From the NCBI RefSeq assembly GCF_900604355.1, contig NZ_UWOE01000001.1, positions 620,001 to 684,000 of the forward strand: DNA of 64,000 bases, read 5' to 3'. Made by a program: the position numbers and the translations under genes. The notes under the pieces were generated by a model. It was not told where the DNA came from. It ran no database searches and saw only the letters and a list, made by a program, of their open reading frames with translations. This document shows, in pieces, positions 26,357-38,532 of this stretch. Source of the stretch: Luxibacter massiliensis (lineage in GTDB: Bacteria; Bacillota; Clostridia; Lachnospirales; Lachnospiraceae). The stretch's first letter is position 1. Every line of letters begins with the position of its first letter.

Positions 26357-26464
26357 GTATCTGTCAGACAAAGAATTCTTCTTTGCTAAATCAATTTTCG
26401 GCCATTTCGGCCAGTATTCACATGACATATGCAGTAGACATTTTAATAGGGAAGGAGTGTGTGA

Positions 26465-27997
26465 ATGAGTTTCAGCGCAGTAATATCTGCATCCCTTCAG
26501 GGGTTGGAGGTGGACTTTGTCCATGTGGAAGCGGATGTCAGCAACGGACTCCCGGCCTTTCAGATGGTGGGGTATTTATCATCCGAGGTAAAGGAGGCTG
26601 CAGAAAGGGTACGCACAGCCATACGTAATTCGGGTTTAGAATATCCTGCCAAGAGAACTGTTATTAATCTTTCCCCTGCTACGGTGAAGAAGCGGGGAGC
26701 GGCTTTTGACTTGCCCATTGCAGCGGCAATTCTCATATCTCTGGGGCTTATAAGCGCGCAGAGTGTGGAGGGTATGCTGATAATCGGGGAGTTAGGACTT
26801 GACGGCTGTGTGCAGAAGGTGCCTGGGATCCTGCCTGTTGTGATGGCGGCAAGAGACGCGGGATTCCAAAAGTGCCTTGTTCCAGAAGCGAATGCTGCAG
26901 AGGGGGCGTTGGTGGACGGCATTGGGGTGATCGGGGTCAGAAATCTTGGCCAGGTATATGCATTTTTGACAGGCGCCTTACACCTGGAAGGGAAGAGGAG
27001 GCAGGGTTGTGCAGGGAAGGCCCCAGCCTGCACCCAGCTGGATTTTAATGATATCCAGGGCCAGGAAGCGGTGAAAAGGGCGGCGGAGGTAGCGGTTGCC
27101 GGGGGCCATAATTTATTGCTGATTGGCCCCCCTGGAAGCGGGAAATCTATGACTGCCAAGAGGATTCCTGGGATTCTGCCCCCCATGGAAGCAGAGGAAA
27201 GTATGGAAATAACGAAGATATACAGTATTATGGGAATGCTGGATGGGGACAGTCCCCTGATTGGAAGGAGGCCCTTTAGAAGTGTCCATCACACGGCGAC
27301 TAAGGCCGCATTGGTAGGGGGAGGCTTAATCCCATCGCCGGGAGAGATCAGCCTGGCCCATGGCGGCGTGTTGTTTTTAGACGAACTCCCTGAGTTCCGC
27401 AGGGAGGTGCTGGAGGTGTTGAGGCAGCCTTTAGAAGAGCATAAAATACGGATTACCCGGACTCATGGGATATATGCCTATCCCGCCAATTTCATGCTTG
27501 TAGGCGCCATGAACCCCTGTCCCTGCGGCTGTTATCCCGATATGAACAAATGTATCTGCACGCCCTTGCAGATTCAAAGCTATCTTGGGAGAATAAGCCA
27601 GCCATTCTTGGACAGAATCGATATCTGTGTGGAGGCGCCCCAAGTAAAGTATGAAGTGCTGTTAAGCAAAAGGACAGGAGAAAGTTCAGCAGCAATCAGG
27701 GACAGAGTATGTATGGCAAGGGAAATTCAGAACAGAAGATATAGGGGGACGGAGATTCTTACAAATTCTATGCTGGGTGGAAAAGAATTGGAAATGTACT
27801 GTGAACTTGGTCCGTCAGAGAATAGGCTGTTAAAGCAGGCATTTACGGCGCTGGGACTGACAGCAAGGACCTACTATAAGATACTGAAGACAGCGAGGAC
27901 AATTGCGGACCTGGAAGGCGCTGGCAGGATCCAGGAGGAGCATATCCAGGAGGCTATTGGTTATCGTACTATGGATAAAAAATATTGGGGGAGATAG
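26465..27997 (+). CDS. comM: ComM/YifB family Mg-chelatase-like AAA+ ATPase
   Basis: A 510-residue protein with an N-terminal Lon-substrate-like domain (about 1-170), an AAA+ core with Walker A GPPGSGKS at about 221-228, Walker B VLFLDELPEF, and a C-terminal Mg-chelatase domain. A cysteine cluster MNPCPCGCYPD...CIC sits near 350, as usual for the family. ComM is a helicase that aids branch migration of single-stranded DNA during transformation in other bacteria. It lies three bases before dprA, another recombination gene, so both are probably expressed together. Confidence 0.92.
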   Translation: MSFSAVISASLQGLEVDFVHVEADVSNGLPAFQMVGYLSSEVKEAAERVRTAIRNSGLEYPAKRTVINLSPATVKKRGAAFDLPIAAAILISLGLISAQSVEGMLIIGELGLDGCVQKVPGILPVVMAARDAGFQKCLVPEANAAEGALVDGIGVIGVRNLGQVYAFLTGALHLEGKRRQGCAGKAPACTQLDFNDIQGQEAVKRAAEVAVAGGHNLLLIGPPGSGKSMTAKRIPGILPPMEAEESMEITKIYSIMGMLDGDSPLIGRRPFRSVHHTATKAALVGGGLIPSPGEISLAHGGVLFLDELPEFRREVLEVLRQPLEEHKIRITRTHGIYAYPANFMLVGAMNPCPCGCYPDMNKCICTPLQIQSYLGRISQPFLDRIDICVEAPQVKYEVLLSKRTGESSAAIRDRVCMAREIQNRRYRGTEILTNSMLGGKELEMYCELGPSENRLLKQAFTALGLTARTYYKILKTARTIADLEGAGRIQEEHIQEAIGYRTMDKKYWGR

Positions 27998-28000
27998 AGG

Positions 28001-29083
28001 ATGCGATATGAGTACTGGTTCGCCTGTGTTAAACAATTATCTGACCGGAAAAAATATGTATTGAGAAAAGAATTTGGATCGGGTAAATGTATATATTATA
28101 TAGAAGAAACAAGATTAAGGAAATCAAAGATCCTCAGTGAAAAAGAGATCGGTGCAATCATACATGCAAGGAACATTGGCAGTTTAGACAGGGATTTTGA
28201 AGAGCTGAATAAAAAGGAAATTAAGTTTATCCCCTGGTTCTTACAGGAATTCCCAGGCCGGCTTGCAGACATAGATGATCCGCCTTATGCACTTTATGTG
28301 AAAGGGAGGCTCCCCGCCGGGGAGAGAAAGACCATTGCTATAGTGGGCGCTAGGAACTGTACGCCTTATGGGGAGAAATACGCGGTACATTTTGGGGAGG
28401 AGCTGGCCCGTCACGGGGTTGGAATTATTAGCGGCCTGGCGAGGGGGATCGACGGTGCAGGGCAGAGAGGGGCACTGATGGCCAAAGGGGACACATTTGC
28501 AGTATTAGGATGCGGCACAGATGTCTGCTACCCAAGGGAACATATTGGATTGTATGTTGATATTTTAGAACAAGGGGGTGGAATTTTGTCGGAATTCCCT
28601 CCGGGGACAGCTCCATTGGCTCAAAATTTCCCCAGAAGAAACCGGATCATCAGCGGCTTGGCAGATGTGGTCTTAATTATGGAAGCGAGAAAGAAAAGTG
28701 GTTCTTTGATTACAGCGGACATGGCGCTGGAACAGGGGCGCGATGTATATGCCCTTCCTGGGCCCATAAACAGCAGCTTAAGTGAAGGGTGCAACCAGCT
28801 CATCCGGCAGGGGGCAGGTATCCTCTTATCTCCTGAAATGCTGCTGGAGGAGCTTGGGGTTTCCTGGATTTCTATGGACACAAAAAAGGATAAAAATAAA
28901 AAAGTGCTTGAAAGTCCCGAAAATATGGTGTATAGTCGACTTGATTTGTATCCGAAGAACATTAGCCAGCTTTTAGAGGAGACTGCCCTCCCGGCAGAAA
29001 AGGTGACAGCACTCCTGGTTTCTTTGGAAATACAGGGGTATATTAAAGAAATTTCTAAGAATTATTATATAAAGATTAAATAG
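28001..29083 (+). CDS. dprA: DNA-processing protein DprA
   Basis: A 360-residue protein that loads RecA on incoming single-stranded DNA. The Rossmann core shows IVGARNCTPYGEKYA, ISGLARGIDGAGQRGAL, VLGCGTDVCYPREH, NFPRRNRIISGLAD and ALPGPINSSLSEGCNQLIRQGA. A C-terminal winged-helix region (about 300-360) is also present. It follows comM by three bases; topA follows 44 bases later, the common clostridial order. Confidence 0.95.
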   Translation: MRYEYWFACVKQLSDRKKYVLRKEFGSGKCIYYIEETRLRKSKILSEKEIGAIIHARNIGSLDRDFEELNKKEIKFIPWFLQEFPGRLADIDDPPYALYVKGRLPAGERKTIAIVGARNCTPYGEKYAVHFGEELARHGVGIISGLARGIDGAGQRGALMAKGDTFAVLGCGTDVCYPREHIGLYVDILEQGGGILSEFPPGTAPLAQNFPRRNRIISGLADVVLIMEARKKSGSLITADMALEQGRDVYALPGPINSSLSEGCNQLIRQGAGILLSPEMLLEELGVSWISMDTKKDKNKKVLESPENMVYSRLDLYPKNISQLLEETALPAEKVTALLVSLEIQGYIKEISKNYYIKIK

Positions 29084-29127
29084 CAAGAAGAGAGAGGCAT
29101 ACAAGCCAATTGGAGGAATGAAGTTTT

Positions 29128-31200
29128 ATGGCGCATTATTTGGTTATCGTGGAGTCACCTGCCAAGGTGAAAACAATCAAAAAGTTTCTGGGGAGTAGTT
29201 ATTCAGTCGCGGCATCTAACGGACACGTAAGGGATCTGCCAAAGAGCCAGCTAGGCATAGATGTGGAGCATGATTATGAACCCAAATATATTACCATCAG
29301 AGGAAAAGGGGATATCCTGGCTAATCTGCGGAAGGAGGCAAAAAAAGCAGATAAAGTCTTTCTGGCAACTGACCCTGACCGGGAGGGGGAGGCAATATCC
29401 TGGCATCTGGCTACGGCCCTGAAATTAGATGAAAAGAAAATGCGCCGTATCACTTTTAATGAGATTACAAAAAATGCAGTGAAGGCATCTTTAAAGGCGC
29501 CTAGAAATATAGATATGAACCTGGTAGATGCCCAGCAAGCCCGCCGCGTCCTGGACAGGGCCGTGGGTTATAGGATCAGTCCCGTGCTCTGGGCAAAGGT
29601 TAAGAGGGGACTGAGTGCAGGGCGGGTCCAGTCTGTGGCCCTGCGTCTGATTGCCGACCGGGAGGAAGAGATTAATGCGTTTATACCTGAAGAATACTGG
29701 TCATTAGACGCCATTTTAAAGGTGAAAGGGGAGAGGCGGCCCCTGACTGCAAAGTTTTATGGGACGGACAAAAAGAAAGTTACGATCGGCTCAAAAGAAG
29801 AGTTGGAAAAGATTCTCCGGGAGATCGAAAACGAGGAATATAAGATTACAGATATCAGGAAGGGGGAGCGCATACGTAAGGCCCCTTTGCCCTTTACAAC
29901 CAGCACCCTGCAGCAGGAAGCTGCCAAGGCCTTGAACTTCGGTACCCAGAAAACCATGCGGATTGCACAGCAGCTCTATGAAGGGATTGATATTAAAGGG
30001 AATGGGACAGTTGGTGTCATCACGTATCTGCGTACAGACTCCACCCGTATTTCAGAGGAGGCAGATGCCAATGCAAGGCAGTATATTGCAGAAAACTATG
30101 GAGATAATTACGTGGCGGCAGGTGTAAAGGCCAAAAAGGCAGAGCAGAAGATTCAGGATGCCCATGAGGCTATCCGCCCGACTGACTTGGCCAGGACCCC
30201 CGCGTCATTGAAAGACTCCCTTTCCAGGGATCAGCTCCGTCTGTATCAGCTTATTTGGAAACGTTTTGCGGCAAGCAGGATGCAGCCGGCAAAGTATGAA
30301 ACTATTTCTGTCAAGATAGGCGCCGGCGAGTACCGTTTTACGGTGTCTACCTCAAAAGTTGTGTTTGACGGGTTCCGCTGTGTATACACAGAAGCTGAGG
30401 AAGAAAAAGAAGAGAGCAACGTACTGGTGAATGGACTTTCCATGGATTCCAGGCTGGAAAAAGAGGCTTTTGATACGAAACAGCATTTTACCCAGCCACC
30501 GGCCCACTATACTGAGGCAACCTTGGTAAAAACTCTGGAAGAGCTGGGAATCGGGAGGCCGAGTACCTATGCGCCCACGATCTCGATCATTCTGGGCAGG
30601 CGTTATGTGACCAAGGAAGCTAAAAACCTCTACATGACAGAAATTGGAGAGGTTGTAAATAATATTATGAAACAGTCATTTCCCAGCATTGTAGATGAGA
30701 ATTTTACGGCAAATATGGAAGGGCTCTTGGATATGGTTGAGGAGGGGAAGGTTCCCTGGAAAGAGGTGATCAGGAATTTTTATCCAGATCTGGACGAGGC
30801 GGTCAAGATCGCTGAGAAGGAGTTGGAAAGTGTAAAGATTGAAGATGAAGTGACAGATGTTATCTGTGAGGAGTGCGGCCGCAATATGGTTATCAAGTAT
30901 GGGCCTCATGGCAGGTTTCTTGCATGCCCTGGTTTTCCTGAATGTAAAAATACAAAGCCGTATCTCGAAAAAATAGGGGTACCTTGCCCGCTATGTGGCA
31001 AAGAGGTTGTTATCAGGAAAACAAAGAAGGGACGTAAATATTACGGTTGTGAGGATAATCCTGATTGTGAGTTTATGTCCTGGCAAAAGCCGTCAAAGGA
31101 GAAATGTCCAGAGTGCGGCAACTATATGGTAGAAAAGGGGAATAAACTGGTTTGTGCAGATGAAAAGTGTGGATATGTCCGAAATCTGAAAAAAAACTGA
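29128..31200 (+). CDS. topA: DNA topoisomerase I
   Basis: A 690-residue type IA topoisomerase that relaxes negative supercoils. The TOPRIM domain has VESPAKVKTIKKFLG and DPDREGEAISWH; the active-site tyrosine is about residue 300 in TYLRTDSTR. The last 120 residues hold three four-cysteine zinc ribbons (CEECGRN, CPLCGKE, CPECGNY with their partners). TTGGAGGAATG precedes the ATG. Complete and of usual length. Confidence 0.96.
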   Translation: MAHYLVIVESPAKVKTIKKFLGSSYSVAASNGHVRDLPKSQLGIDVEHDYEPKYITIRGKGDILANLRKEAKKADKVFLATDPDREGEAISWHLATALKLDEKKMRRITFNEITKNAVKASLKAPRNIDMNLVDAQQARRVLDRAVGYRISPVLWAKVKRGLSAGRVQSVALRLIADREEEINAFIPEEYWSLDAILKVKGERRPLTAKFYGTDKKKVTIGSKEELEKILREIENEEYKITDIRKGERIRKAPLPFTTSTLQQEAAKALNFGTQKTMRIAQQLYEGIDIKGNGTVGVITYLRTDSTRISEEADANARQYIAENYGDNYVAAGVKAKKAEQKIQDAHEAIRPTDLARTPASLKDSLSRDQLRLYQLIWKRFAASRMQPAKYETISVKIGAGEYRFTVSTSKVVFDGFRCVYTEAEEEKEESNVLVNGLSMDSRLEKEAFDTKQHFTQPPAHYTEATLVKTLEELGIGRPSTYAPTISIILGRRYVTKEAKNLYMTEIGEVVNNIMKQSFPSIVDENFTANMEGLLDMVEEGKVPWKEVIRNFYPDLDEAVKIAEKELESVKIEDEVTDVICEECGRNMVIKYGPHGRFLACPGFPECKNTKPYLEKIGVPCPLCGKEVVIRKTKKGRKYYGCEDNPDCEFMSWQKPSKEKCPECGNYMVEKGNKLVCADEKCGYVRNLKKN

Positions 31201-31296
31201 GGAAATGACGTTGAAATTTCGGGATTTGTATGATAGCATAAATATATCGGGTCGTTTAGAGAGAGTTGTATAGACAATTAGATGCGGAGGAAATCT

Positions 31297-32076
31297 ATGA
31301 GCGTACAGTTATTGGATAAGACAAGAAAGATCAACAAATTACTCCACAACAATAATTCCAGCAAGGTGGTTTTTAATGATATTTGTGCTGTCCTTACGGA
31401 AATACTGGATTCGAATGTTCTGGTAGTGAGTAAGAAGGGAAAGATTCTGGGGGTAAGTAAATGCAGCCAGGTAGATGGCATAGGGGAATTAATTGCTGAA
31501 TCTGTAGGATCTCATATCGACAATATGTTGAATGAGCGGCTGCTGAGCATACTTTCTACGAAGGAGAATGTAAATTTAGAAACCCTTGGCTTTTCGCAGG
31601 ATGCGGTGAAGGGATATCAGGCCATTATTACACCTATTGATATAGCAGGGGAGCGGCTTGGGACACTTTTCATTTATAAACAGGATTCAGTATATGAGAT
31701 TGATGATATTATACTGAGTGAGTACGGCACTGCAGTGGTGGGACTTGAGATGCTGCGGTCTGTGAATGAGGAGAGCGCTGAGGAGACGAGGAAAGAACAG
31801 ATTGTGCAGTCTGCTATCAGCACCCTCTCTTTTTCAGAACTGGAAGCCATTGTCCATATCTTTGAGGAGCTGGATGGTACGGAAGGGATACTTGTGGCAA
31901 GTAAGATTGCAGATAGGGTGGGAATTACCAGGTCAGTAATCGTAAATGCACTTAGGAAGTTTGAAAGCGCTGGCGTCATAGAGTCCCGTTCTTCTGGGAT
32001 GAAGGGAACTTATATTAAAGTGCTCAATGATTATGTGTTTACTGAGTTGGACAGGATTAAGAAGGAGCGGCTGTAG
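31297..32076 (+). CDS. codY: GTP- and branched-chain-amino-acid-sensing repressor CodY
   Basis: A 259-residue global regulator. It opens MSVQLLDKTRKINKLL, the CodY hallmark, followed by a GAF-like isoleucine-sensing domain and a C-terminal winged helix with ASKIADRVGITRSVIVNALRKFESAGVIESRSSGMKGTYI. ATG 31297 has GGAGG six bases upstream; an ATG at 31282 lies inside that ribosome site region. It follows topA, as in many Clostridia. Nearby genes likely to answer to nutrient status include azlCD and the symporters, but I found no convincing CodY box. Confidence 0.96.
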   Translation: MSVQLLDKTRKINKLLHNNNSSKVVFNDICAVLTEILDSNVLVVSKKGKILGVSKCSQVDGIGELIAESVGSHIDNMLNERLLSILSTKENVNLETLGFSQDAVKGYQAIITPIDIAGERLGTLFIYKQDSVYEIDDIILSEYGTAVVGLEMLRSVNEESAEETRKEQIVQSAISTLSFSELEAIVHIFEELDGTEGILVASKIADRVGITRSVIVNALRKFESAGVIESRSSGMKGTYIKVLNDYVFTELDRIKKERL

Positions 32077-32292
32077 GCAGGTTCCATAATAAAATAAAGT
32101 CCGTTAAAGGGCATGGATTGGAGAAGGGACTGCCGCAGAATGGATTTTTCATACAAGATACAGTGGGGTTATCCGAATACATTTTACCTCATATCTGGTT
32201 GAATTTCACATTTTGCGGTGGTTCTTTTTATGGTAAATGGCGGAAGCCATAGGGGTATAACCGTGATGAACATAAGATAGGAGGCAGGAAAT

Positions 32293-32619
32293 ATGTACGA
32301 AGGGAACCGGGTAGATTTGCAGATGGAAAAAGTGATTTCCACAGACGGGATATTTGATGATGCCACACATCATTGCCAGGTGTTCAGGTATGACCTGGAA
32401 GAGGATTATATATACCTACAGCTTAAAGAGGAGGATATGACGGCCATTTCACTGGATGCAAAATACCAGTGCTATATTTCTTCCAAAAAAGAGCTGCTCT
32501 ACTGCAATGGAGTTATAAAGGAGCGCTACCAGTCTGAGAATGGCAATATGCTTGTGATGAAAATTGAAAATGGATTTTACAGCGTGCCAGGTGTAAAAAA
32601 ACCTGTGAAGAGGAAATAA
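32293..32619 (+). CDS. Conserved hypothetical protein downstream of codY
   Basis: A 108-residue protein of mixed beta-rich character, unrecognised. It has no signal peptide or membrane segment and ends in a basic tail (PVKRK). The alternation YIYLQLKEEDMTAISLDAKYQCYISSKKELLYCNGVI suggests a small beta-barrel, perhaps distantly like a PilZ domain, but the PilZ arginine motif is not evident. GGAGG stands before ATG 32293. It occupies the place between codY and the groESL promoter, where flagellar genes often follow codY in motile relatives. Confidence 0.7.
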   Translation: MYEGNRVDLQMEKVISTDGIFDDATHHCQVFRYDLEEDYIYLQLKEEDMTAISLDAKYQCYISSKKELLYCNGVIKERYQSENGNMLVMKIENGFYSVPGVKKPVKRK

Positions 32620-32676
32620 TGCATCATATAGGTGCCAAAGTGTTTATAAACTAAATATAAAATTGAAAAAACTCTG

Positions 32677-32705
32677 TTGACAAAATGGAAGCAGAGTGCT
32701 ATTTT
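32677..32705 (+). promoter_or_regulatory. Sigma-A promoter of groESL
   Basis: TTGACA (32677-32682), 17-base spacer, TATTTT (32700-32705). It lies directly upstream of the CIRCE element. Confidence 0.75.
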
Positions 32706-32717
32706 ATATTCATGAGG

Positions 32718-32744
32718 TTAGCACTCAGAAGAAATGAGTGCTAA
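32718..32744. promoter_or_regulatory. CIRCE element (HrcA operator) of groESL
   Basis: TTAGCACTC, nine bases, GAGTGCTAA: a perfect match to the CIRCE consensus. It lies between the -10 box and groES, so heat-shock control is by HrcA, which is not encoded in the window. Confidence 0.97.
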
Positions 32745-32773
32745 TAACAAGTAAAGATTAAGGAGGAATTACT

Positions 32774-33058
32774 ATGAAATTAGTACCATTAGGTGACAAG
32801 ATTGTCTTAAAACAATTAGAAGCAGAAGAAACTACAAAGTCAGGTATTATCCTGCCAGGGCAGGCGAAGGAAAAGCCACAGGAGGCAGAAGTAATTGCAG
32901 TGGGGCCTGGTGGAAATATAGATGGTAAAGAAGTAGTTATGCAGGTGAAAAACGGTGATAAAGTAATATACTCCAAATACGCAGGCACAGAGGTTGAGCT
33001 TGAGGGACAGGAATATATCATCGTTAAGCAGAGTGATATTTTGGCAGTTGTTGAGTAA
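32774..33058 (+). CDS. groES: Co-chaperonin GroES
   Basis: A 94-residue lid protein of the GroEL chaperonin. It begins MKLVPLGDKIVLKQLEAEE, has the mobile loop TTKSGIILPGQAKEKP, and ends with the YIIVKQSDILAVVE strand. AAGGAGG lies before the ATG. Operon with groEL, 70 bases downstream, under the CIRCE-controlled promoter. Confidence 0.98.
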   Translation: MKLVPLGDKIVLKQLEAEETTKSGIILPGQAKEKPQEAEVIAVGPGGNIDGKEVVMQVKNGDKVIYSKYAGTEVELEGQEYIIVKQSDILAVVE

Positions 33059-33122
33059 AGAGGATCCGGATAAGGAGTATTCCGGCAGAGCTTGAAAAGA
33101 ATAAGTATAAAAAGAGGAGTGA

Positions 33123-34754
<1,632 letters not shown>

Positions 34755-34765
34755 TTTAATACGAA

Positions 34766-34807
34766 AGAGGATACGGTAATCAGTATGGCTGCCGTATCCT
34801 CTTTTTT
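34766..34807 (+). terminator. Terminator of groESL
   Basis: GAGGATACGG and CCGTATCCTC form a perfect ten-base stem followed by six T residues. Confidence 0.93.
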
Positions 34808-34951
34808 GCATAGCAGGAATGCCTGTGCCAAGAGATAATCATTTTGGAGAGTTGTTATATCTTCTGTTTCAGTAAGAGTTTATTACAAAATTGATATAAA
34901 CGGACTACTTATAAGCATAACTTAATAATGGGGTTTAAAATAAATCAATAC

Positions 34952-36514
<1,563 letters not shown>

Positions 36515-36529
36515 AGGCTATATAACTTT

Positions 36530-36565
36530 GCTCCGCAGTGTGTATGCACACTGCGGAGCTTTTTA
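36530..36565 (+). terminator. Terminator of guaB
   Basis: GCTCCGCAGTGTG (36530-36542) pairs perfectly with CACACTGCGGAGC (36547-36559), loop TATG, then TTTTTATT. Confidence 0.95.
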
Positions 36566-36726
36566 TTCCCGCGCTCAACGGGCCAAGCGGACATGTTTAC
36601 ATGTCCATTTGGAGGCTGCCGCTAGGGTCTAATACCCCGATGCTTGCATTACTGCCAGTTTCATGCCCCGTATGCTTGCATCGGGGTCTTTGACTGCATA
36701 GGAAATTCAACAGAATTTCCTATGCA
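36561..36726. repeat. Structured intergenic repeat family R1, copy C
   Basis: Third copy of the element seen at 1597-1905. It starts in the guaB terminator T-run (TTTTATTCCCGCG), then GGGCCAAGC, a perfect GGACATG-TTTA-CATGTCC hairpin, GGAGGCTGCCGCT, and CCCCGATGC (36635-36643) pairing with GCATCGGGG about 36 bases later. After CTTTGACTG comes a perfect 14-bp hairpin (36695-36708 with 36713-36726, loop AACA). Between it and the lrp gene (36727-36811) I see nothing further. Confidence 0.82.
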
Positions 36727-36811
36727 ATAAAAGAGCGCTCCGTGCCGGATCCTACGGCGGCTAAGGGGGATTATATTGCTCATCCTAAAATTATAGCGTT
36801 GTACAGGGAGC

Positions 36812-37267
36812 CTAATTATCAGGCTGGTTTTCTGTTATATCAGATAAAGGTTTATTGTCAAAAACTGTGGATAAAATAATAGAGGAGCTGGTAGTGCCAT
36901 ACCTTTTTAGGTTATCTATCAGTTTTTCCAGTTCGGAAGAGTCATGCAGTGCAGCAAGAAGCATGGCATTATGTATACCAATGACTCTGTGGTGCGCCAG
37001 AATCAGGGGGGATGATTTGCAGAAGGCTGTAAAAGTGGCATAGCGTTCTGGAACAACATCAACCCCTATAAATACAATCAAATTTTTCGATAATTTCAGC
37101 GGATTGACTTGGGCATGATAACCAAGCAGGACACCTGCCTCCTCCAGGCGGCGTATCCGTTCTGTGACGGAAGGCGGGGATAAATTGACTTCCCTGCTAA
37201 TTTGCTTAATAGTAGTCCTGGCATTTTGCTGGAGTATTTTTAAAATATGTAAATCTGTTCTGTCCAT
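36812..37267 (-). CDS. Lrp/AsnC-family transcriptional regulator
   Basis: A 151-residue regulator. The N-terminal helix-turn-helix (TTIKQISREVNLSPPSVTERIRRLEEAGVL, about 17-47) is followed by a RAM ligand-binding domain (about 65-140). Such proteins sense amino acids. AAAGGAG precedes the ATG on the minus strand. It is divergent from the ureohydrolase gene, and the 137-base AT-rich gap between them is the likely site of control of that gene and the carrier. Confidence 0.9.
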   Translation of the reverse strand: MDRTDLHILKILQQNARTTIKQISREVNLSPPSVTERIRRLEEAGVLLGYHAQVNPLKLSKNLIVFIGVDVVPERYATFTAFCKSSPLILAHHRVIGIHNAMLLAALHDSSELEKLIDNLKRYGTTSSSIILSTVFDNKPLSDITENQPDN

Positions 37268-37404
37268 AAAATCTCCTTTTATTAAAAAATATAATGTTCT
37301 TCTTTTTCTTTATTTCCGTACTGATTTTCACGATTTTCCTTTTTTAAATTATATACCATAAAAATGTAAAATTGTATACTAAATTAAAAAAAGGAGGGCA
37401 AAAA

Positions 37405-38340
37405 ATGGAAAAATTAAATCAGCCAATCACTGGAATCTGTTCATTTGCTAAATACCCAATCTGTACTGACCTGGAGCAGTTGGAGGCAGATATTGCCGTG
37501 CTGGGCGTACCTTATGACCTTGGGGTTGGATTTCTGTCAGGGGCACGGCTTGGCCCCAGGAGGATAAGGGAAGTTTCTACACATTATGCGAGAGGGGAGG
37601 CGGGGTTTTATGACCCAGAGAATGAAGAACAGCTTCTGGCAGCGCCGATCCGTATTGTGGACTGTGGGGATGCAGATATTCTCCACGGTGATATAGAATA
37701 TTCTTTTAGCCATATAGAAGATTCGGTCAGGAAGATTCTGCAAAAGGGCGCCATACCTGCCATTATGGGAGGGGATCACTCCATCACGATTCCGGTGGGG
37801 AGAGCTTTGGCATGCCTGGACAGTGAGATCTGTATTGTGCACTTTGATGCACATCTGGATTGGACAGATCACGTAGGGCCTCAGTACTATGGGAATGGAA
37901 GTCCTATGAGAAGGCTGTCAGAGATGGAGCACATTGGAAAGATGATACAAATCGGACTGAGAGGACTGGGATCTAGTAAGAGGTCGGACTTTGAGGACGC
38001 CCGGGCATACGGCAGTATTTTGGTACCGGCCAGTGAAGTACATAAGGAGGGGGCACAGAACGTATTAAAAAAGATTCCCAAAGCAGATAAATATTTTATT
38101 TCATTAGATATTGATGGATATGATATATCTATTGCCCCAGGAGTCGGCTCACCGTCCCCGGGAGGATTGTATTATGATGAGGTGGCGGAAATGCTCGCAG
38201 GTATATGCCAAATGGGAGAGATTGTAGGGTTCGATTTAGTAGAGGTTGCGCCCCAGTACGATCCCGCCGGCATCACCAGCAGAGTTGCGGCGATGACAAT
38301 GTTAAACCTGATGGGGCAGATCATGAAAAATAAAAAGTAG
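37405..38340 (+). CDS. Agmatinase/arginase (ureohydrolase) family enzyme
   Basis: A 311-residue binuclear manganese enzyme that releases urea from a guanidino compound. Metal ligands are visible in MGGDHSIT (about 121-128), FDAHLDWTD (about 147-155) and SLDIDGYD (about 233-240). The family's DP after the last Asp pair is DI here (GYDISIAPGVGSP), a small deviation. Substrate could be agmatine, guanidinobutyrate or another guanidine; no arginine decarboxylase is nearby, so agmatine is not certain. ATG 37405 follows AAGGAGGG; an upstream in-frame ATG at 37372 lacks a site. It is paired with a YfcC-type carrier and a divergent Lrp gene. Confidence 0.85.
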   Translation: MEKLNQPITGICSFAKYPICTDLEQLEADIAVLGVPYDLGVGFLSGARLGPRRIREVSTHYARGEAGFYDPENEEQLLAAPIRIVDCGDADILHGDIEYSFSHIEDSVRKILQKGAIPAIMGGDHSITIPVGRALACLDSEICIVHFDAHLDWTDHVGPQYYGNGSPMRRLSEMEHIGKMIQIGLRGLGSSKRSDFEDARAYGSILVPASEVHKEGAQNVLKKIPKADKYFISLDIDGYDISIAPGVGSPSPGGLYYDEVAEMLAGICQMGEIVGFDLVEVAPQYDPAGITSRVAAMTMLNLMGQIMKNKK

Positions 38341-38460
38341 TATATCTGGCCATAGTATCCAAAATCAAAAGATCGGACTTTAGATACAAATACTTGTGGA
38401 ACGTCTAATGTCCGGCAAGGTTATACTGATTGAACTACTGACAGGGGCACCCTATAAAGC

Positions 38461-38477
38461 ATGCCCCACGGGGGCAT
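38461..38477 (+). other. Hairpin in the leader of the YfcC gene
   Basis: ATGCCCC-ACG-GGGGCAT is a perfect seven-base stem 44 bases before the Shine-Dalgarno sequence, in the 192-base gap after the ureohydrolase. No U-tract follows. It may modulate expression of the carrier. Confidence 0.5.
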
Positions 38478-38532
38478 ACATTATGGGTACCCTCCAAGGT
38501 ATCGTTTCAAAAGGAATGGAGGAGGGAAATAT

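Noticed and set aside
36695..36726. The 14-bp hairpin as a terminator of guaB or lrp
   Set aside because: No U-tract on either side and guaB already has a strong terminator; it is better treated as the 3' hairpin of repeat copy C.
38461..38477. Guanidine-II (mini-ykkC) riboswitch before the carrier gene
   Set aside because: That class needs two hairpins with ACGR loops and a particular stem register. Only one hairpin is present and its loop does not align well.
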